A stretch of DNA of 64,000 bases from Cyrtodaria siliqua (GCA_037043455.1 JAWPHD010001439.1:124001-188000), one strand, 5' to 3'. Counted from the stretch's first letter, positions 23,235-34,692 are shown. Translations and numbers: made by a program. The notes: generated from the sequence alone by a model not told the origin.

Positions 23235-25787
23235 CAGGAGGGCCATGATGGCCCTATATCGCTCACCTGAGTTAATTTGAACCAATACAAGAGGGCCAAG
23301 ATGGCCCTAAAGCGATACCTGAGTACTGGCACATTATCGAACTTCTTCGAAATCTTATGGTCATATATAATCTGTGCAAGTTTGGTTAAGATTGTTCAAG
23401 AAATGTGGGCTCTGTTGTGTATAACAACATTGATATAGACAGTTTAAGACACTGACAAAGTTTGATAAAGATCAAATACAAAATGAAGGTGCTAGAGAGT
23501 AACACATTGGGCAGAGCCAAATGTGACCCCAGGGCTACATGTAATATATGAGAGCTGTGTGCTTTGTGGTTTTAGAGAAGAAGATTTTTTAAGTTTTTCC
23601 CTATACAAGTCTATGTAAAACGTGACCCCTGGGGCTGGGCCAAATGTGAACCCAGGGTCACCATTTGAACAAACTTGGTAAAGGCCCATAAGAGTATAGT
23701 AAATGCGAAATGTTAAACCTCTGGCTCTTGTAGTTCCAGAGAAGAAGACTTTAATATGTTTCCTATATGTAAAACTGTGACCCACGGAGTGGGGTCAAAT
23801 TTTACCCCAAGGTCACCATTTGAACAAACTTGGTAGAGGACCATAATCTAATGGTAAATGCAAAATATTAAACCTCTGGCTCTTGCAGTTCAAGAGAAGA
23901 AGATTTTTTTCAGTTTTTCCCTATTCAAGCCTATGAAAAAATGTGACCCCAGGGTCACCATTTGAACACAATTGGTAGAGGACCATGAGCTTATAGTAAA
24001 TGCAAAATATCAAACCTTTGGCTCTTGTAGTTTCCGAAAAGAATTTTCTTTTTCATATATAAGTCTATGTAAAACTGTGACCCCGGGGCACATTTGACCC
24101 AAGGGTCACCATTTGAACAAACTAGGTAGAGGACCATAAGCTGATGCTACATGTAATACATGAGAGCTCTGTGCCATGTGATATTCCAGAGAAGAAGATT
24201 TTTTCAGTATTTCCCTATACAAGCCTATGTAAAACTGTGACCCCCAGGCGGGGCTAAATGTGACCCCTGGGTCACCATTTGAACAAACTTGGTAGAGAAC
24301 CATAAGCTTATAGCAAATGCAAAATATTAAACCTCTGGCTCTTGCAGTTTCAGAGAAGAAGATTTTTTAATTTTTCCCTATACATGTCTATGTAAAACAT
24401 GTGTCCCTTGGGGCGGGGCCAAATGTGACCCCAGGGTCACCATGTGAACAAATTTGATAAAGGACCATAAGCTTATAGTAAATGCAAAATATCAAACCTA
24501 TGGCTCTTGCAGTTTCAGAGAAGAAGATTTTTTAAAATAAAATCCTATATAAGTCTATGTAAAACTGTGACCCCCGGGGGGGGGGACAAATTTGACCCCA
24601 GGGTCACCATTTTAACAAACTAAGTAGAGGACCATAAGTTGATGCTACATGTAATACATGAGAGCTCCGTGCCATGTGGTTCCAGAGTTGAAGATTTTTT
24701 TCAGTTTTTCCCTATACAAGCCTATGTAAAACTGTGACCCCCGGGGCGGGGCCAAATGTGACCACTGGGTCACCATTTGAACAAACTTGGTAGAGGACCA
24801 TAAGCTTATAGCAAATGCAAAATATTAAACCTCTGGCTCTTGCAGTTTCAGAGAAGAAGATTTTTTAAGTTTTTCCCATACAAGTCTATGTAAAACGTGA
24901 CCCTCGGGGCGGGGCCAAATGTGACCCCAGGGTCACCATTTGAACAAACTTGGTAGAGAAGCATAAGCTTATAGCAAATGCAAAATATTAAACCTCTGGC
25001 TCTTGCAGTTTCAGAGAAGAAGATTTTTTAATTTTTCCCTATACATGTCTATGTAAAACATGTGTCCCTTGGGGCGGGGCCAAATGTGACCACAGGGTCA
25101 CCATTTGAACAAATTTGGTAAAGGACCATAAGCTTATAGTAAATGCAAAATATCTAACCTCTGGCTCTTGCAGTTTCCGAGAAGAAGATTAAAAAAAAAA
25201 AATCCTATATAAGTCTATGTAAAATTGTGACACACGGGGAGGGGACAAACTTGACCCCAGGGTCACCATTTTAACAAACTTAGTAGAGGACCATAAGCTG
25301 ATGCTACATGTAATACATGAGACCTCTGTGCCTTGTGGTTACAGAGAAGAAGATTTTTAAAAGTTTTTTCCTATATGTCTATATGAAAAAACTGCAAAAT
25401 CTCAATATACAAACTTTATACCCATGGGGCATGGCCATTTTTGAACCCGGGGACTTCATTTGAACAAACTTAATAGTCTAGACGTTGGCAATCAGTTTAA
25501 AAGAATAACTGTTGAAATCTGTCCAGCGGTTCTTGAGAAGAAGATTTTTTAAGGTTTCAATTATATATAGTAATGGCGGCCATTTTGGATGTCGCACTGA
25601 CCTAATTTTAACAAATCTAAAAACCATTCATCTAAGGATCATCCACGTGAAGTTTGGTCAAAATTGGCCACGCGGTTTCTGAGGAGAAGTCGTTTGAAGC
25701 AAAAGTTAAAGACGACGACGGACGACGGACGACGGACGAAGAGTGATCCAAATAGCTCACCTTTGAGCCTTCGGCTCAGGTGAGCTA
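23235..25787 (-). mobile_element. Stem-loop/(CCGT)n element with ~165-bp tandem units
   Basis: Read from the - strand it begins 'tagctcacctgagccgaagg', a stem-loop, then 'cgtccgtcgtccgtcgtccg' runs and 'aaaatggccgcc'. About eleven ~165-bp units of two alternating types follow (one with 'cctctggctcttgcagtttc', one with 'gagagctctgtgccatgtgg'), each with 'tgaccccagggtcaccattt'. The end has two copies of 'agggccat(c)(a/t)tggccct'. It is inserted in family-P copy B. All open frames here are by-products of the repeats. Confidence 0.88.
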
Positions 25788-25897
25788 AAAAACAATAGCC
25801 TAGAAGCCAGAATGAAGGTACTCAGTGACTTGGCAGAAGCCAGAGCAACAAGAGAATAAACATAGACAAACATCAAACGCCACCGTCCCAATGGGCT

Positions 25898-26383
25898 TTA
25901 GGTAGGCGTCATCATTGGGTCAACAGCCTGTCCGGTCGTCGTACAATTAAAAAGGAAAGCATAGTGGTGAACTGTAAAAGGGTCCACCACCAAGCATGCA
26001 GTACGTTGCAAAATGATAGGGTCATAAACTCTTTTGATAAACTTTTTAACAAGTTTAACACAGATAGTATGAAAGTGATCATGACCAAGAATCTTACGAA
26101 GTTTATAAATCACATCACCATAGAAGTCAGGTTGTGATAGTCCTTGTCGCAGAAGAGTCCTTAAATTACTTTTATATTTGGAAAGAAGATCAGGGTTACG
26201 ATAATAAAATGTTGCAAAGGTTTTACGAAGTTTATGGTAACGGTAACCCTGATTGAGTAGTTTTTTAGTTATACAACGATTACGAATATTAAAGTCCTTA
26301 ACTCGAGTACAAGCTCTTGAAAAACGAATAAGTTGAGACACATACACCCCATAAAAAGTTGCTCGGGGAACATCCCCATCCAA
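25898..26383 (-). pseudogene. Family-P RT, C-terminal part (copy B)
   Basis: 161 codons with 'GVYVSQLIRFSRACTRVKDF', 'KLLNQGYRYHKLRKTFATFY', 'LLRQGLSQPDFYGDVIYKLR' and 'YDPIILQRTACLVVDPFTV'. This is the region C-terminal to the RT catalytic core in a retroelement family found in many invertebrates; I cannot place its clade. The N-terminal catalytic core is missing because of 5' truncation. The same frame is seen at 59251-59811. Confidence 0.75.
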
Positions 26384-26392
26384 GTGGGGGAA

Positions 26393-27040
26393 TGTTTGTC
26401 TCCTATCTTAATTACAATGTTTTTGAATGATATTCAAGAAACATTATGAATAATGGTATTGCATGTATTTATGTAAACATGTTTAAAGTATTTATTATAT
26501 TATATGCTGATGATATTGTTAGTTTTGCAAATAGTAGTGAATGTGGAAACGTGTTGTTAATGGTTCATAAACAAAGATATTGGTGTTCCAAAAAGGTGGT
26601 TCATTACCGAGAGGTCTAATCTTTTATTATAAAGAAATTGTTTTAGATATAGTTAACAGATTTAGTTACCCAGGTATTGTATTTACAACGGGTGGCTATT
26701 TTTCTGATGCTCAGGCAACACTTGCAGGCCAAGCTTTAAAATAATTTTTTAAAATGAATAAATGTCTGGACAAATTGAACATAGGCTAGATTTGTTTGAT
26801 AAGCTGATTACACCCATTTTGAACTATGGATCTGAAGTTTGGGCGTTTCTACAGCGACTGCCATTGAAAGAGCACACATGCAATGTTGTAAAAGGTTATT
26901 GGGAGTAAACAAGTCATTACAAAACGATTGTATGTATGGAGAACTGGGTAGAAAGTCTATGTTATGTCATCGTCATTTTAATATTATAAAATACTGGGTT
27001 AAAATATTGCAAATTAATGAAAATAAATATGTAAAACAAA
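26393..27040 (+). pseudogene. LINE copy 2, RT YADD segment and downstream
   Basis: 'LYADDIVSFANS' lies at about 26502-26535. It is followed in shifting frames by 'FQKGGSLPRGLIFYYKEIV' and 'MQCCKRLLGVNKSLQNDCMY'. It has multiple stops and small deletions and is cut by a family-P copy near 27045. Confidence 0.82.
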
Positions 27041-27044
27041 TATA

Positions 27045-27440
27045 TGTTTTTGTATCTATATATACACGAGCATCTAGGTGTTTTACTGATATTGCCTTTT
27101 AGCGCTGCCTTGTTGGTTAGAGAATATTTCATGGCGTGGATTTCTTTATTTACACTGTCCCGTTTAATTGGGATGACATTAGGGTAAGTGTGAGGTTTGG
27201 TGCACCCTAGAACCTGGTTTAAACTCCCAGTGGCCTTTTTGGCCACTGACCGTTCCAAGGTGGAACCCCTATGGTCAATCCTTTTGTGTTTGTGATGTCG
27301 TTTGCATTTTTTATTACTTTTGCCTTCTCGTTTGTCTGTTTGCTTGATTGTTTTTGTGTTTTGTGGTTGACTGTCGTCATTGTATGCTACTTTCCCTGTC
27401 CGATTTTTTTTGATGTTAAACGATTAAACAACCCAACATA
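27045..27440 (+). mobile_element. Family-P retroelement, copy E (opposite orientation)
   Basis: The 3' terminal ~390 bp of family P in + orientation, ending 'ctttccctgtccgatttt' and 'gatgttaaacgattaaac'. It lies in the same LINE as copy B but in the opposite direction, so the LINE was hit twice independently. Confidence 0.85.
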
Positions 27441-28249
27441 AACAATTGGGCATCTTTAATTAGAGATATATTATGCATTATGGGATTCAATGATGCGTGG
27501 TTAGCCCAAACAGTGAGTAATCCTAAATTGTTTTTGTATGTTGTTAACAGAGATTACATGATTCAAACAGAGCACGATTTTATAACTGTATATGTGTTTT
27601 CAGGTTTCAACCATATCTTAATATTTGTAATATATCAACATTTAGAAGTGCATTAACAAAATTAAGAGTATCCTCACACAGACTAGAAATAGAAGCAGGA
27701 CGTTGGAATTAACCTAATAGAATTCCAGTTAATGAGAGAAAATGTAAATTTTGTAATATCCTAGAAGACGAATTTCATTTTATGTTAGAATGCCCTATAT
27801 ATTAGGAGTTTAAAAAACAACATATCAAAAAAATACTATTGGAATAGGCCAAATATGCAGAAACTTATTTTGTTAATTAACTCAGAGTGTCAAAAAGAAA
27901 TTAGAAACGTGGCTATTTTTGTTTACAAATCTTTTAATAAACGAAATGAATGTTTGTTTGCAAATAATTGAATTAATTAATTAATGTTTAAATTAGCAAA
28001 TTTAATCTGAATACGGTTTAAAACTGTAGTGGTTAAAAGCCTTCTCCACACAAATGAAGGGAACTATTATTAAAATATATAGATTGTATATAATTGTATC
28101 ATAACAAACAAATGATATAATGCATTTGTAAAATATATATGTTAGTTGTGAATGTTGTATATTTTAACTGTCAATCATATGTTCTGTAAAAACGTTTATC
28201 CTCATGGGCTATTTGCTTAATGGAATTTTGATAATAAACTTGTAAAACT
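27441..28249 (+). pseudogene. LINE copy 2, C-terminus and 3' UTR
   Basis: Broken frames contain 'CKFCNILEDEFHFMLEC' near 27747-27797, homologous to the Cys-His cluster of LINE copy 1. The 3' UTR is AT-rich and ends 'ggaattttgataataaac'. Confidence 0.8.
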
Positions 28250-28536
28250 TGTATATTATGTTTGATAATTTGACTGCAATGTTAATCGTTTCAGGATCAG
28301 TGGTTTGTCGTAAGAAGTTAAGATAATAACCAATCTTATACTATATTAGCAAATTTGACTGCAATGTTAATCGTTTCAGGATCAGTAGGAAATTAAGACA
28401 ATTATCGATCTTATACGTTAGCTAATTTGAATGCAATGTTAATCGGTTCAGGATGAGTGGATCTTCGTAGGAAATTTAGGCAATTACTAATTGTATATTA
28501 TGTTAGCTAATTTGACTGCGCTGCTAATCGTTTCAG
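28250..28536 (+). repeat. Acceptor-like tandem array, right part
   Basis: Continues the 83-bp array after the LINE. Acceptor-like 'cag' ends lie at 28294, 28379 and 28451. The final 'gctaatcgtttcag' ends at 28536 and is the inferred real acceptor of the last exon. Several units also carry 'cgtaagaagttaag', a donor-like sequence about 15 nt after the 'cag'. Confidence 0.85.
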
Positions 28537-28675
28537 AATGGAAGGCCTGGATCCTGAAATTTCTGATGATTCTAAGTGCACAGTGGTGAAGGTCGCCTGT
28601 AAAAACCAATGGAGGCGGAAGGAAAACATCAATAAACGCTGCCGCAAGGGCGATAAGCCGGCCATTGAAGCATAG
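28537..28675 (+). CDS. Beta-microseminoprotein-like, last coding exon
   Basis: Acceptor 'ctgctaatcgtttcag' ends at 28536 and the stop TAG is at 28673-28675. The first base completes the codon begun at 16916. The encoded segment runs 'MEGLDPEISDDSKCTVVKVA', then 'CKNQWRRKENINKRCRKG', with three cysteines spaced as in the C-terminal half of beta-microseminoprotein (C...C...C), followed by a short basic tail. Local GC is clearly higher than the surroundings, as expected for coding sequence. Together the two exons supply eight of the ten cysteines usual in the family. Assignment is by cysteine spacing and exon phase, not by strong identity. Confidence 0.72.
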
Positions 28676-28701
28676 TGAAAGTATGAACGCGTTGGCAGTT
28701 T

Positions 28702-28707
28702 AATAAA
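28702..28707 (+). terminator. Poly(A) signal AATAAA
   Basis: Lies 27 bases after the stop codon of the microseminoprotein-like gene and is followed by a T-rich stretch ('cgttttttattttcttttc'), the usual downstream element. Confidence 0.6.
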
Positions 28708-28739
28708 ATGCGTTTTTTATTTTCTTTTCACAAATCTGA

Positions 28740-29329
28740 ACACGAATGCCGAGCAAATACACTTTGACATTTTTGGATTTATCTGGCGTATTGATGATTT
28801 GAACATAGATCTAATAACATACAGATTGGAATCTTTTAAAATAATCCAAATTTCACGTATAAGAATGCAGATATTTCTGTTAAGACATATATTATAAGAG
28901 TTATGCATACACTTTCATTCACAGTTATCTTTTCAATGCATTCTCATCAATTCTAACCACATATTTGAGATTAAATACACAAATAGCAATAGAAAGAACA
29001 TTTTATTATTCTCGTACATAGCAACAAAACGAAATGGCACCGTAGGTTCGCAATTTACCACAAACTAAAAGCATAAGAAAAATCATGACCATGTTGACAA
29101 TACAGTGTAATTAAAAGTATATCCCATCCAAAGGTAATATCTAACAATAATGTCCACACGTAAATATACATAATTAGAAACGCCGCAAGATTTATGTATA
29201 GAAGATCCACAGCAGTTGCAGACAAAGGGAAAACCTATCTAGGGTACAAACACAAATCTAACGTATCTCAGTTACAGGTTTTAGAAGGTGCAATCCTAGA
29301 GTCCCACGAGGTTGTCCAGTCCTCGCAAA
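28740..29329. other. No gene recognised
   Basis: AT-rich sequence downstream of the last exon. No repeats or coding signal recognised. Confidence 0.5.
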
Positions 29330-31266
29330 TAAGAAAACTGAAGCTTAGTGAACTTGAATGACTGTAGAGGAGTCAATCACTAAGCCTGACGTGCGTTGCA
29401 ATACTAAAGGGTCGTATTCTTCTGACGAGTTTATAGGTGTTACTGTATCTAATAAAGATGTTATCTAGAAGAAAAAATAACGATCTACAAACATCCGTGA
29501 AAGTGAATATATTATAATTGTTATTTGAGGCGTTTGCAAAGAAAGCCCTAACCTTATTAGTAGTTATTTTGCCTAGCGAATGTCGTATGTATAAATACTG
29601 AAAAATGGATCCCTTGGAAGCAAAACACACAAACAAGAGATAAAATAGCAGACTCGGTTTTATGGAGTATGTTCATGAGAGGTAATGTAAAATGCACCAT
29701 CTCTCACGCCTCCTAGCACCGGTTTAAGCGATATTCAACTTTAAAGCCACACATATTGGGCTTGATGATACCAAAAGACCAGTAAGGAATAGCACTACTG
29801 ATCTGTAAGCTGAATCAATTTCTCTCTGATCAGATTATGTGACAGAGTGGTGTGTTAAGTGTAACATTCTTAGGTGCTTAGAGTAAAAACATGGAAATGG
29901 TAACACAGTAGTTTATCAAGGACTTCTCCGAATCTTTATAAAAACCAAAACATATTGATTCCTGCGTTTTTAAAAAGCCTTTCCGCAAATGTTTTAAAAT
30001 ATGTTCTTTAACTGCGGAAACACAGAACGTCAACAGTTTTGATACATTTGTAGTGGTACATGACTTTAATTCGCGATAAAACTAACCGTCGTTTGTGTAG
30101 ATTTTTGTGAAGTTTTGAAATCAGCACATGGTACGGAGCTGATGCTGCTTATTGTTTACAGAAACCTTCAGAATCTCCAGAAATTACACATGCTTGAAAA
30201 CAATGTCCTTCTCCACAAATGTTATGTTTAGATAAGCATAAATGCTCGTTAGCTCTGAATTTAAAGTGTTGATATAATGTAATTGTCAGACAACTGGCCT
30301 TGTCAGCAGGAACTATTGCACATTTAGTATGAAGATTCTGGATTCCCTTTTGCAGATAGCGTAAATTGTTAGATGATTGCCATGGAAACAGAGAGGAATT
30401 TGACATACGAGAGTCATTCAATAAGTTCTGTCACTAACGCGTTTTAACAATTATGTGCTCATTGTGAGTGTTGATGTTTGGTACCAAATGAAAGAGAGTT
30501 TCAATACCATTCCATTGATGGTAAAATGTATCTTTTGTGTGACGAAAGTTATGGAACATTTAATACACATTTTCGTACTGAGTTTTTTCAGCTATGTTAA
30601 TTGTTACTTTTTTAAATGCCTTGTCGAAGTATTTAAGTACTTGTCGAAGACCTTTGAAATTTCTCATACATTTTACCAGTTATATCTGTGCATTACAAGA
30701 TTCAGAATTTAAGCATGGTAGATGAAAAGGCATTGTCTGAGAAATTAACATTTTAAGCTAACGTGTAAAATTAATTTAATGATAAATGGTCATTAAATGG
30801 AAGGGCAGTCTTCTGAAATAGCGTTTTTGGATGATCAATATTTTCACTTAACATTGTACAAAATTCTACAATAATGTGTTGAATATGAAATTTAAACACT
30901 GAAGGACTAGGATTTGTAAAACAATATGAAAACATATTAATACTATGAGAATAATTACGACATTTAAAAGATATTATAACATTTCTGTAAACAAAATGAA
31001 GAAAATCAGTGTTATTTCTGCTAAAATTAAGGGATATGCATTCGCTCATATCTGGTTTGCAGCAAGACCTTTCCGAATTCTCGACAATCATTTTCATTGA
31101 TTATGGGCGAATAACAACAGATGGCGTACAAGACATTTAAAAGCATAGATTTATTGAAATAATTTTTAACACGTTTTGTGACAAGGGTATTTTCAGAGAT
31201 GCCAGTATCCAAAAAGTGTGGTAGGGGGAGGTAATTTAGGAGTATAAATAACCGGAAATCTTTCAT
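29330..31266 (-). mobile_element. Diverged family-P-type retroelement, rearranged
   Basis: Segments on the - strand in 5'-to-3' order: a frame at 31266-31027 with 'PLPHFLDTGISENTLVTKRV'; 30421-30149 with 'NLHTKCAIVPADKASCLTIT' (the 'VPADKA' block found N-terminal to the RT core); 29636-29440 with 'FTFTDVC' and 'FFLLDNIFIRYSN'; then, in another frame at about 29430-29350, 'YDPLVLQRTSGLVID', which matches 'YDPIILQRTACLVVD' of family P. The RT catalytic core is deleted and a family-M module lies inside. Degraded and non-functional; linking the 31-kb frames to it is an inference. Confidence 0.6.
29586..29830 (-). repeat. Family-M module, single copy
   Basis: 'tactgaaaaatggatccctt', 'agcagactcggttttatgga', 'gttcatgagaggtaatg' and 'cctcctagcaccggtttaag' match the 278-bp units at 6462-7018 in the same orientation. 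Confidence 0.8.
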
Positions 31267-31409
31267 TTTTGTTGTGGAATTTAAGAGAGCGAACCCAGTA
31301 GTACTCTAAATACACTACCTCAGTGTAATATTCAGTTCAAAGGATATATGCCTTGTGATAGAACTTTTTGAAGCATCCTCGTAGTGCTCTGTGTCGGCTG
31401 TAAACAATC

Positions 31410-31885
31410 AGAAGTGTTATTATTGACTGGTCCTTTGGGATCATCAATACCACTCTTTGCTTCTTTAAATTAAAATATAGTTTAAGCCGGTGCTAGGGGT
31501 GAGAGAGGTGTAACACTTTATTTTATCTCTTTTTACAGAATCGATCTAAAGGTGTGCTACTTTCTCTCTTGTTTGTGTTTGTTGCGTCCAAGGAGTTCCA
31601 TTTACAGTATTTATCGACATTCACTCTAGCATTTGTTTAGTGCTAAGCGGCAGTTGTAAATAGTCGCCCCTACTACTAATCAGTATTGTTATAAATTACT
31701 GGTCCTTTTGGATCATCAAGCTCAATATGTACGGTTTTAAAGAAGAATACCGCTTAAGCCGGTGCTAGAGTGCGTGAGAGGTGTTGCACCTTATATTACC
31801 TCTCATGAAACAGCCTACTACTTTCTCTTTTGTTCGAGTTTGTTGCTTCCAGGAGATCGCCTTTTCAGTAATTATTGTATACGTT
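31410..31885 (+). repeat. Family-M module, tandem dimer
   Basis: Two units spaced 272 bp apart. 'agccggtgctag' occurs at 31485 and 31757 with 'ggtcctttgggatcatcaat' or 'ggtccttttggatcatcaag' upstream. The orientation is opposite to the dimer at 6462-7038. Divergence between units is greater than in that dimer. Confidence 0.8.
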
Positions 31886-32450
31886 TAATCTAAAAACGAA
31901 AGTGCAATAATGCAATTCGTCAGCGCAGTAGTGTGCAGTACAGTGGCATATCTTTTTGAAATATCTTTGGGGTTAAATAGAAAACACTGATGATATCTTA
32001 TGAAAATTGAGTTATCTCGCCGCAGAAATAGTTATGATGCAAGAGAGATAAATCTCTTGCGACAAATAGCATAATACATGTTCGATGCAAGAAGGAGAAC
32101 TCGTATAGACTTGTAACACTTACAGGTATGACAGTTTAATGGCTGTACACACCTGTGTAGCGTTTGTTAAAGATAAATGGCCAAAACGACGCAGACTTCC
32201 AAGGTGAGAAGATGCGATTTCCGTCGGCTTTGCATGATGTAAGATGTTAGATTGTCTGACAGGTGGTACCAATTAAGTAGTATGCCCCTGGAGATCATCA
32301 TGGGTCGACTGTAGATGTATTCTCGCACCAGAATTTAGAGCTAAATGTTTTTACTTTCGTGTTTTCATCGTTAGCAATGCTATCATTCGTATTAGGGGCC
32401 CCGTGTCATGTATAGTACTATTCATTTGTATTCCGCTATCCAGCTAGCTT
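31886..32450. other. No gene recognised
   Basis: No coding or repeat structure recognised. Confidence 0.5.
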
Positions 32451-32602
32451 GCGGGACGTCGGTGGTTCTACCCAGGTGCCCGCCCGTGCACGAAAATTGC
32501 CCGGAGGGGCACCTGGGGTCTTCCTCCACCAGAAGAAGCTGGAAAGTCACCATATGACCTTAGCTGTTGGTGCGACTATAAAATCCAATTCAATTCATTT
32601 CA
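32451..32602 (-). mobile_element. SINE/MITE-like fragment
   Basis: Contains 'gcgggacgtcggtggttcta', 'cccaggtgcccgcccgtgc', 'ggggcacctggggtcttcct' and 'ttggtgcgactataaaatcc', ending 'aattcaattcat'. This is a common mollusc repeat type as I recall it. The GC-rich frame at 32449-32751 is produced by it and is not a gene. Confidence 0.6.
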
Positions 32603-33389
32603 TTTGTGTTCCGATAGGGATCCAATCATTGGATTCCCTACAGGTATCTAAACTTGTATCATTTATTTTTCCATGGATATCATTCATGGCCCTTGAATCA
32701 CTTCCTGGATCGTCTACTAATGTTCGCGTCCTCTTAACAGGTTTTGCTTAACTCTTTTCACGATTCATAGTCGTGACCCGAGAGCTGCAATCACTCTCGT
32801 TCATCGTTTTCTGATTTTGTCTACGTACCCTCTGTCATATCTGTGGTTTTGTCTTCAAATTTAATTTTCATCGACCATGGTTACCATGGTTGCTGTGTTT
32901 TTCCAATCCTGTGCTCACTCTACTCATGTGTGAACATTTCGCGTTTCAACCTATTGTTTCTGCTTCTATTTGTTTGTGTCACAATATATGCAGGGGTTGC
33001 ACATTCTTCTGGATAAACTGTCAGCGTTTCCATAGTTGATGTCTGCACAATGTTCAATAGTAACACTATTCACATTAAAGGCGTTGATCTACCTACTCAT
33101 TTGTCCTAAGGGTACTTTAAGCTTCAATGCCCACGTCAAGGCACGGTGATCTGGTCGTATTTGGAAGGAAGTTACGCCACTTAACTATTGATGAAAGTGC
33201 TGATTTGATTTAGCTATAGCTTATAGTTCACGTCTGGTCACGCAGAATTGTCTCCCTGCTTTGCTTAGTGTTCTGCTATAGTAGACGAGTACTCTCTCAA
33301 TCATCTTGAATTTGAGATAAAACAGATGCAATTGCAAAGAAACTAGCATCAGTATCTAGGATATACGGATAATGGTAATTAGGATAACC
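32603..33389. other. No gene recognised
   Basis: No coding or repeat structure recognised. Confidence 0.45.
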
Positions 33390-33650
33390 TAAGGGTCAGC
33401 ATTTGAATATAATTCTTAGAGTATCATAAGTTTGTGCAACTTGCAAAATACTAGACCTCTAGCTTTTCTCATTTCAGAGCAGACATTTTAAAGAGTTTCC
33501 AATATGTCTCTATGTAATTATGTGACCTCTAGGGTGGGCCAAATATGAACCCTTTGTCATTATTCAAACAATTTTGGTAAGGCACCTTAAGCTTATGTTA
33601 CATGCAAAATATTAGACCTCTAACACTTTCAATTTAAGAGAAGAAAGGAA
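33390..33650 (-). repeat. Fragment of the ~165-bp tandem family
   Basis: 'aagggtcagcatttgaata', 'cctctagcttttctcatttc' and 'tgacctctagggtgggcca' match diverged units of the 23235-25787 element. It directly precedes family-P copy C. Confidence 0.7.
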
Positions 33651-34690
33651 AATAAAAAGATCGGACAGGGAAAGTAGCATTCAAGGAGGATAGTCAACCA
33701 CAAAACACAGAAACAAACACGCAAACAGACAAACAAGAAGGCAAAAGTAATAATAAAAGCAAACAACACCACAAACACAAAAGGGTTGATAATAGGGCTA
33801 CCGCCTTGGAACGGCTACCGCCTTGGAGCGGTCAGTGGCAAAGTTGGCCACTGGGTGTTTAAACCGGTTCTAGGGTGCACCAAATCTCACACTTACCCTA
33901 CTGTCATCCCATTAAAACAGGACAATGTAAATAAAGACATCCCCGCCATGATCTAATCTCTAACCAACAATGCAGCATCAATAGGCAATATAAGTGAACC
34001 ACAAATATACTCGTGTAAATATAAATACAAAACAAAATAGTCTAGAAAGCCACAAAGATAGCACTCAATGACTTGGCAAAAGCCAGAGCAACAAGAGAAT
34101 AAACCATTGAGGGCACGACAAGACAAAATTGCAGCCAAACATCAAACGTCACCGTCCTTTGCGCTTTAGGTAGACGTCATAATAGGGTCCACAGCCTGTC
34201 CGGTCATCGCACAATTGAAGAGGAAAGCATAGTGGCGAACTGTAAATGGGTCCACCACCAAGCATGCAGTACGTTGCAAAATGATAGGGTCATAACCTCT
34301 TTTGATAAACTTTCTAACAAGTTTAACAAAGATAGTATGGAAGTGATGATGACCAAGGATCTTACGAAGTTTGTAAATCGCATCACCATAGAAATTGGTT
34401 TGTGATAGTCCTTGTCGCAGAAAAGTTCTTAAATTACCTTTTTATTTGGAAAGAAGTTCAGGGTTTCGTAAATACAATTTTGCAAAGGTTTTATGAAGTT
34501 TATGGTAACTGATGGAGTAGCTTTTTAGTTATACAAAGACTACGAATATCAAAGTCCGCAACTCGAGTACAAGCTCTAGAAAAACGAATAAGTTGAGACA
34601 CATAGACCTCATAAGAAGATGCTTGGGAACATCCCAATCTAAATGGGGATAATTAACAATATCAAAACAATATCTTGTCATAGATTTTGC
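33651..34690 (-). mobile_element. Family-P retroelement, copy C, 3' part
   Basis: 3' end at 33651-33660 ('aaaataaaaagatcggacag'). It runs to about 34690, where 'tatcttgtcatagatttt' (encoding a degenerate KIYDK motif) is cut by a tandem insertion. The 5' part resumes at 36409. The coding region is broken by stops and small indels. Confidence 0.83.
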
Positions 34691-34692
34691 TT

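Larger units (their letters stand above)
22863..26391 (-). mobile_element. Family-P retroelement, copy B (with its own insertion)
   Basis: Its 3' end is at 22863-22881 ('gaaatataaaaagatcggac') and it is 5'-truncated near 26391. LINE sequence 'gaat' appears on both sides, consistent with a 4-bp target duplication. It is interrupted at 23235-25787 by a stem-loop tandem element. Confidence 0.87.
22461..28249 (+). mobile_element. Second LINE copy, 5'-truncated, with nested insertions
   Basis: Same family as the LINE at 7227-13765. It starts within the RT domain and ends with the shared 3' terminus ('ggaattttgataataaac'). The flanks 'cttatattat' and 'cttgtatattatg' look like a target duplication inside the acceptor-like array. 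Family-P copies split it at 22863-26391 and 27045-27440. Confidence 0.85.
16917..28536 (+). other. 11.6-kb intron of the microseminoprotein-like gene
   Basis: GT...AG intron inferred from matching donor, acceptor and codon phase. It holds a fold-back MITE, a 320-bp tandem element, a LINE with nested insertions, and an array of acceptor-like repeats at its 3' end. The exon pair would have been adjacent over a much shorter distance before these insertions. Confidence 0.6.

Noticed and set aside
23492..24303. Open frames on the - strand at 23.5-24.3 kb
   Set aside because: Generated by 165-bp tandem units of the inserted element; the same peptide recurs with each unit.
32449..32751. 100-codon GC-rich + strand frame
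   Set aside because: Coincides with a SINE/MITE fragment and continues into non-coding-like sequence.
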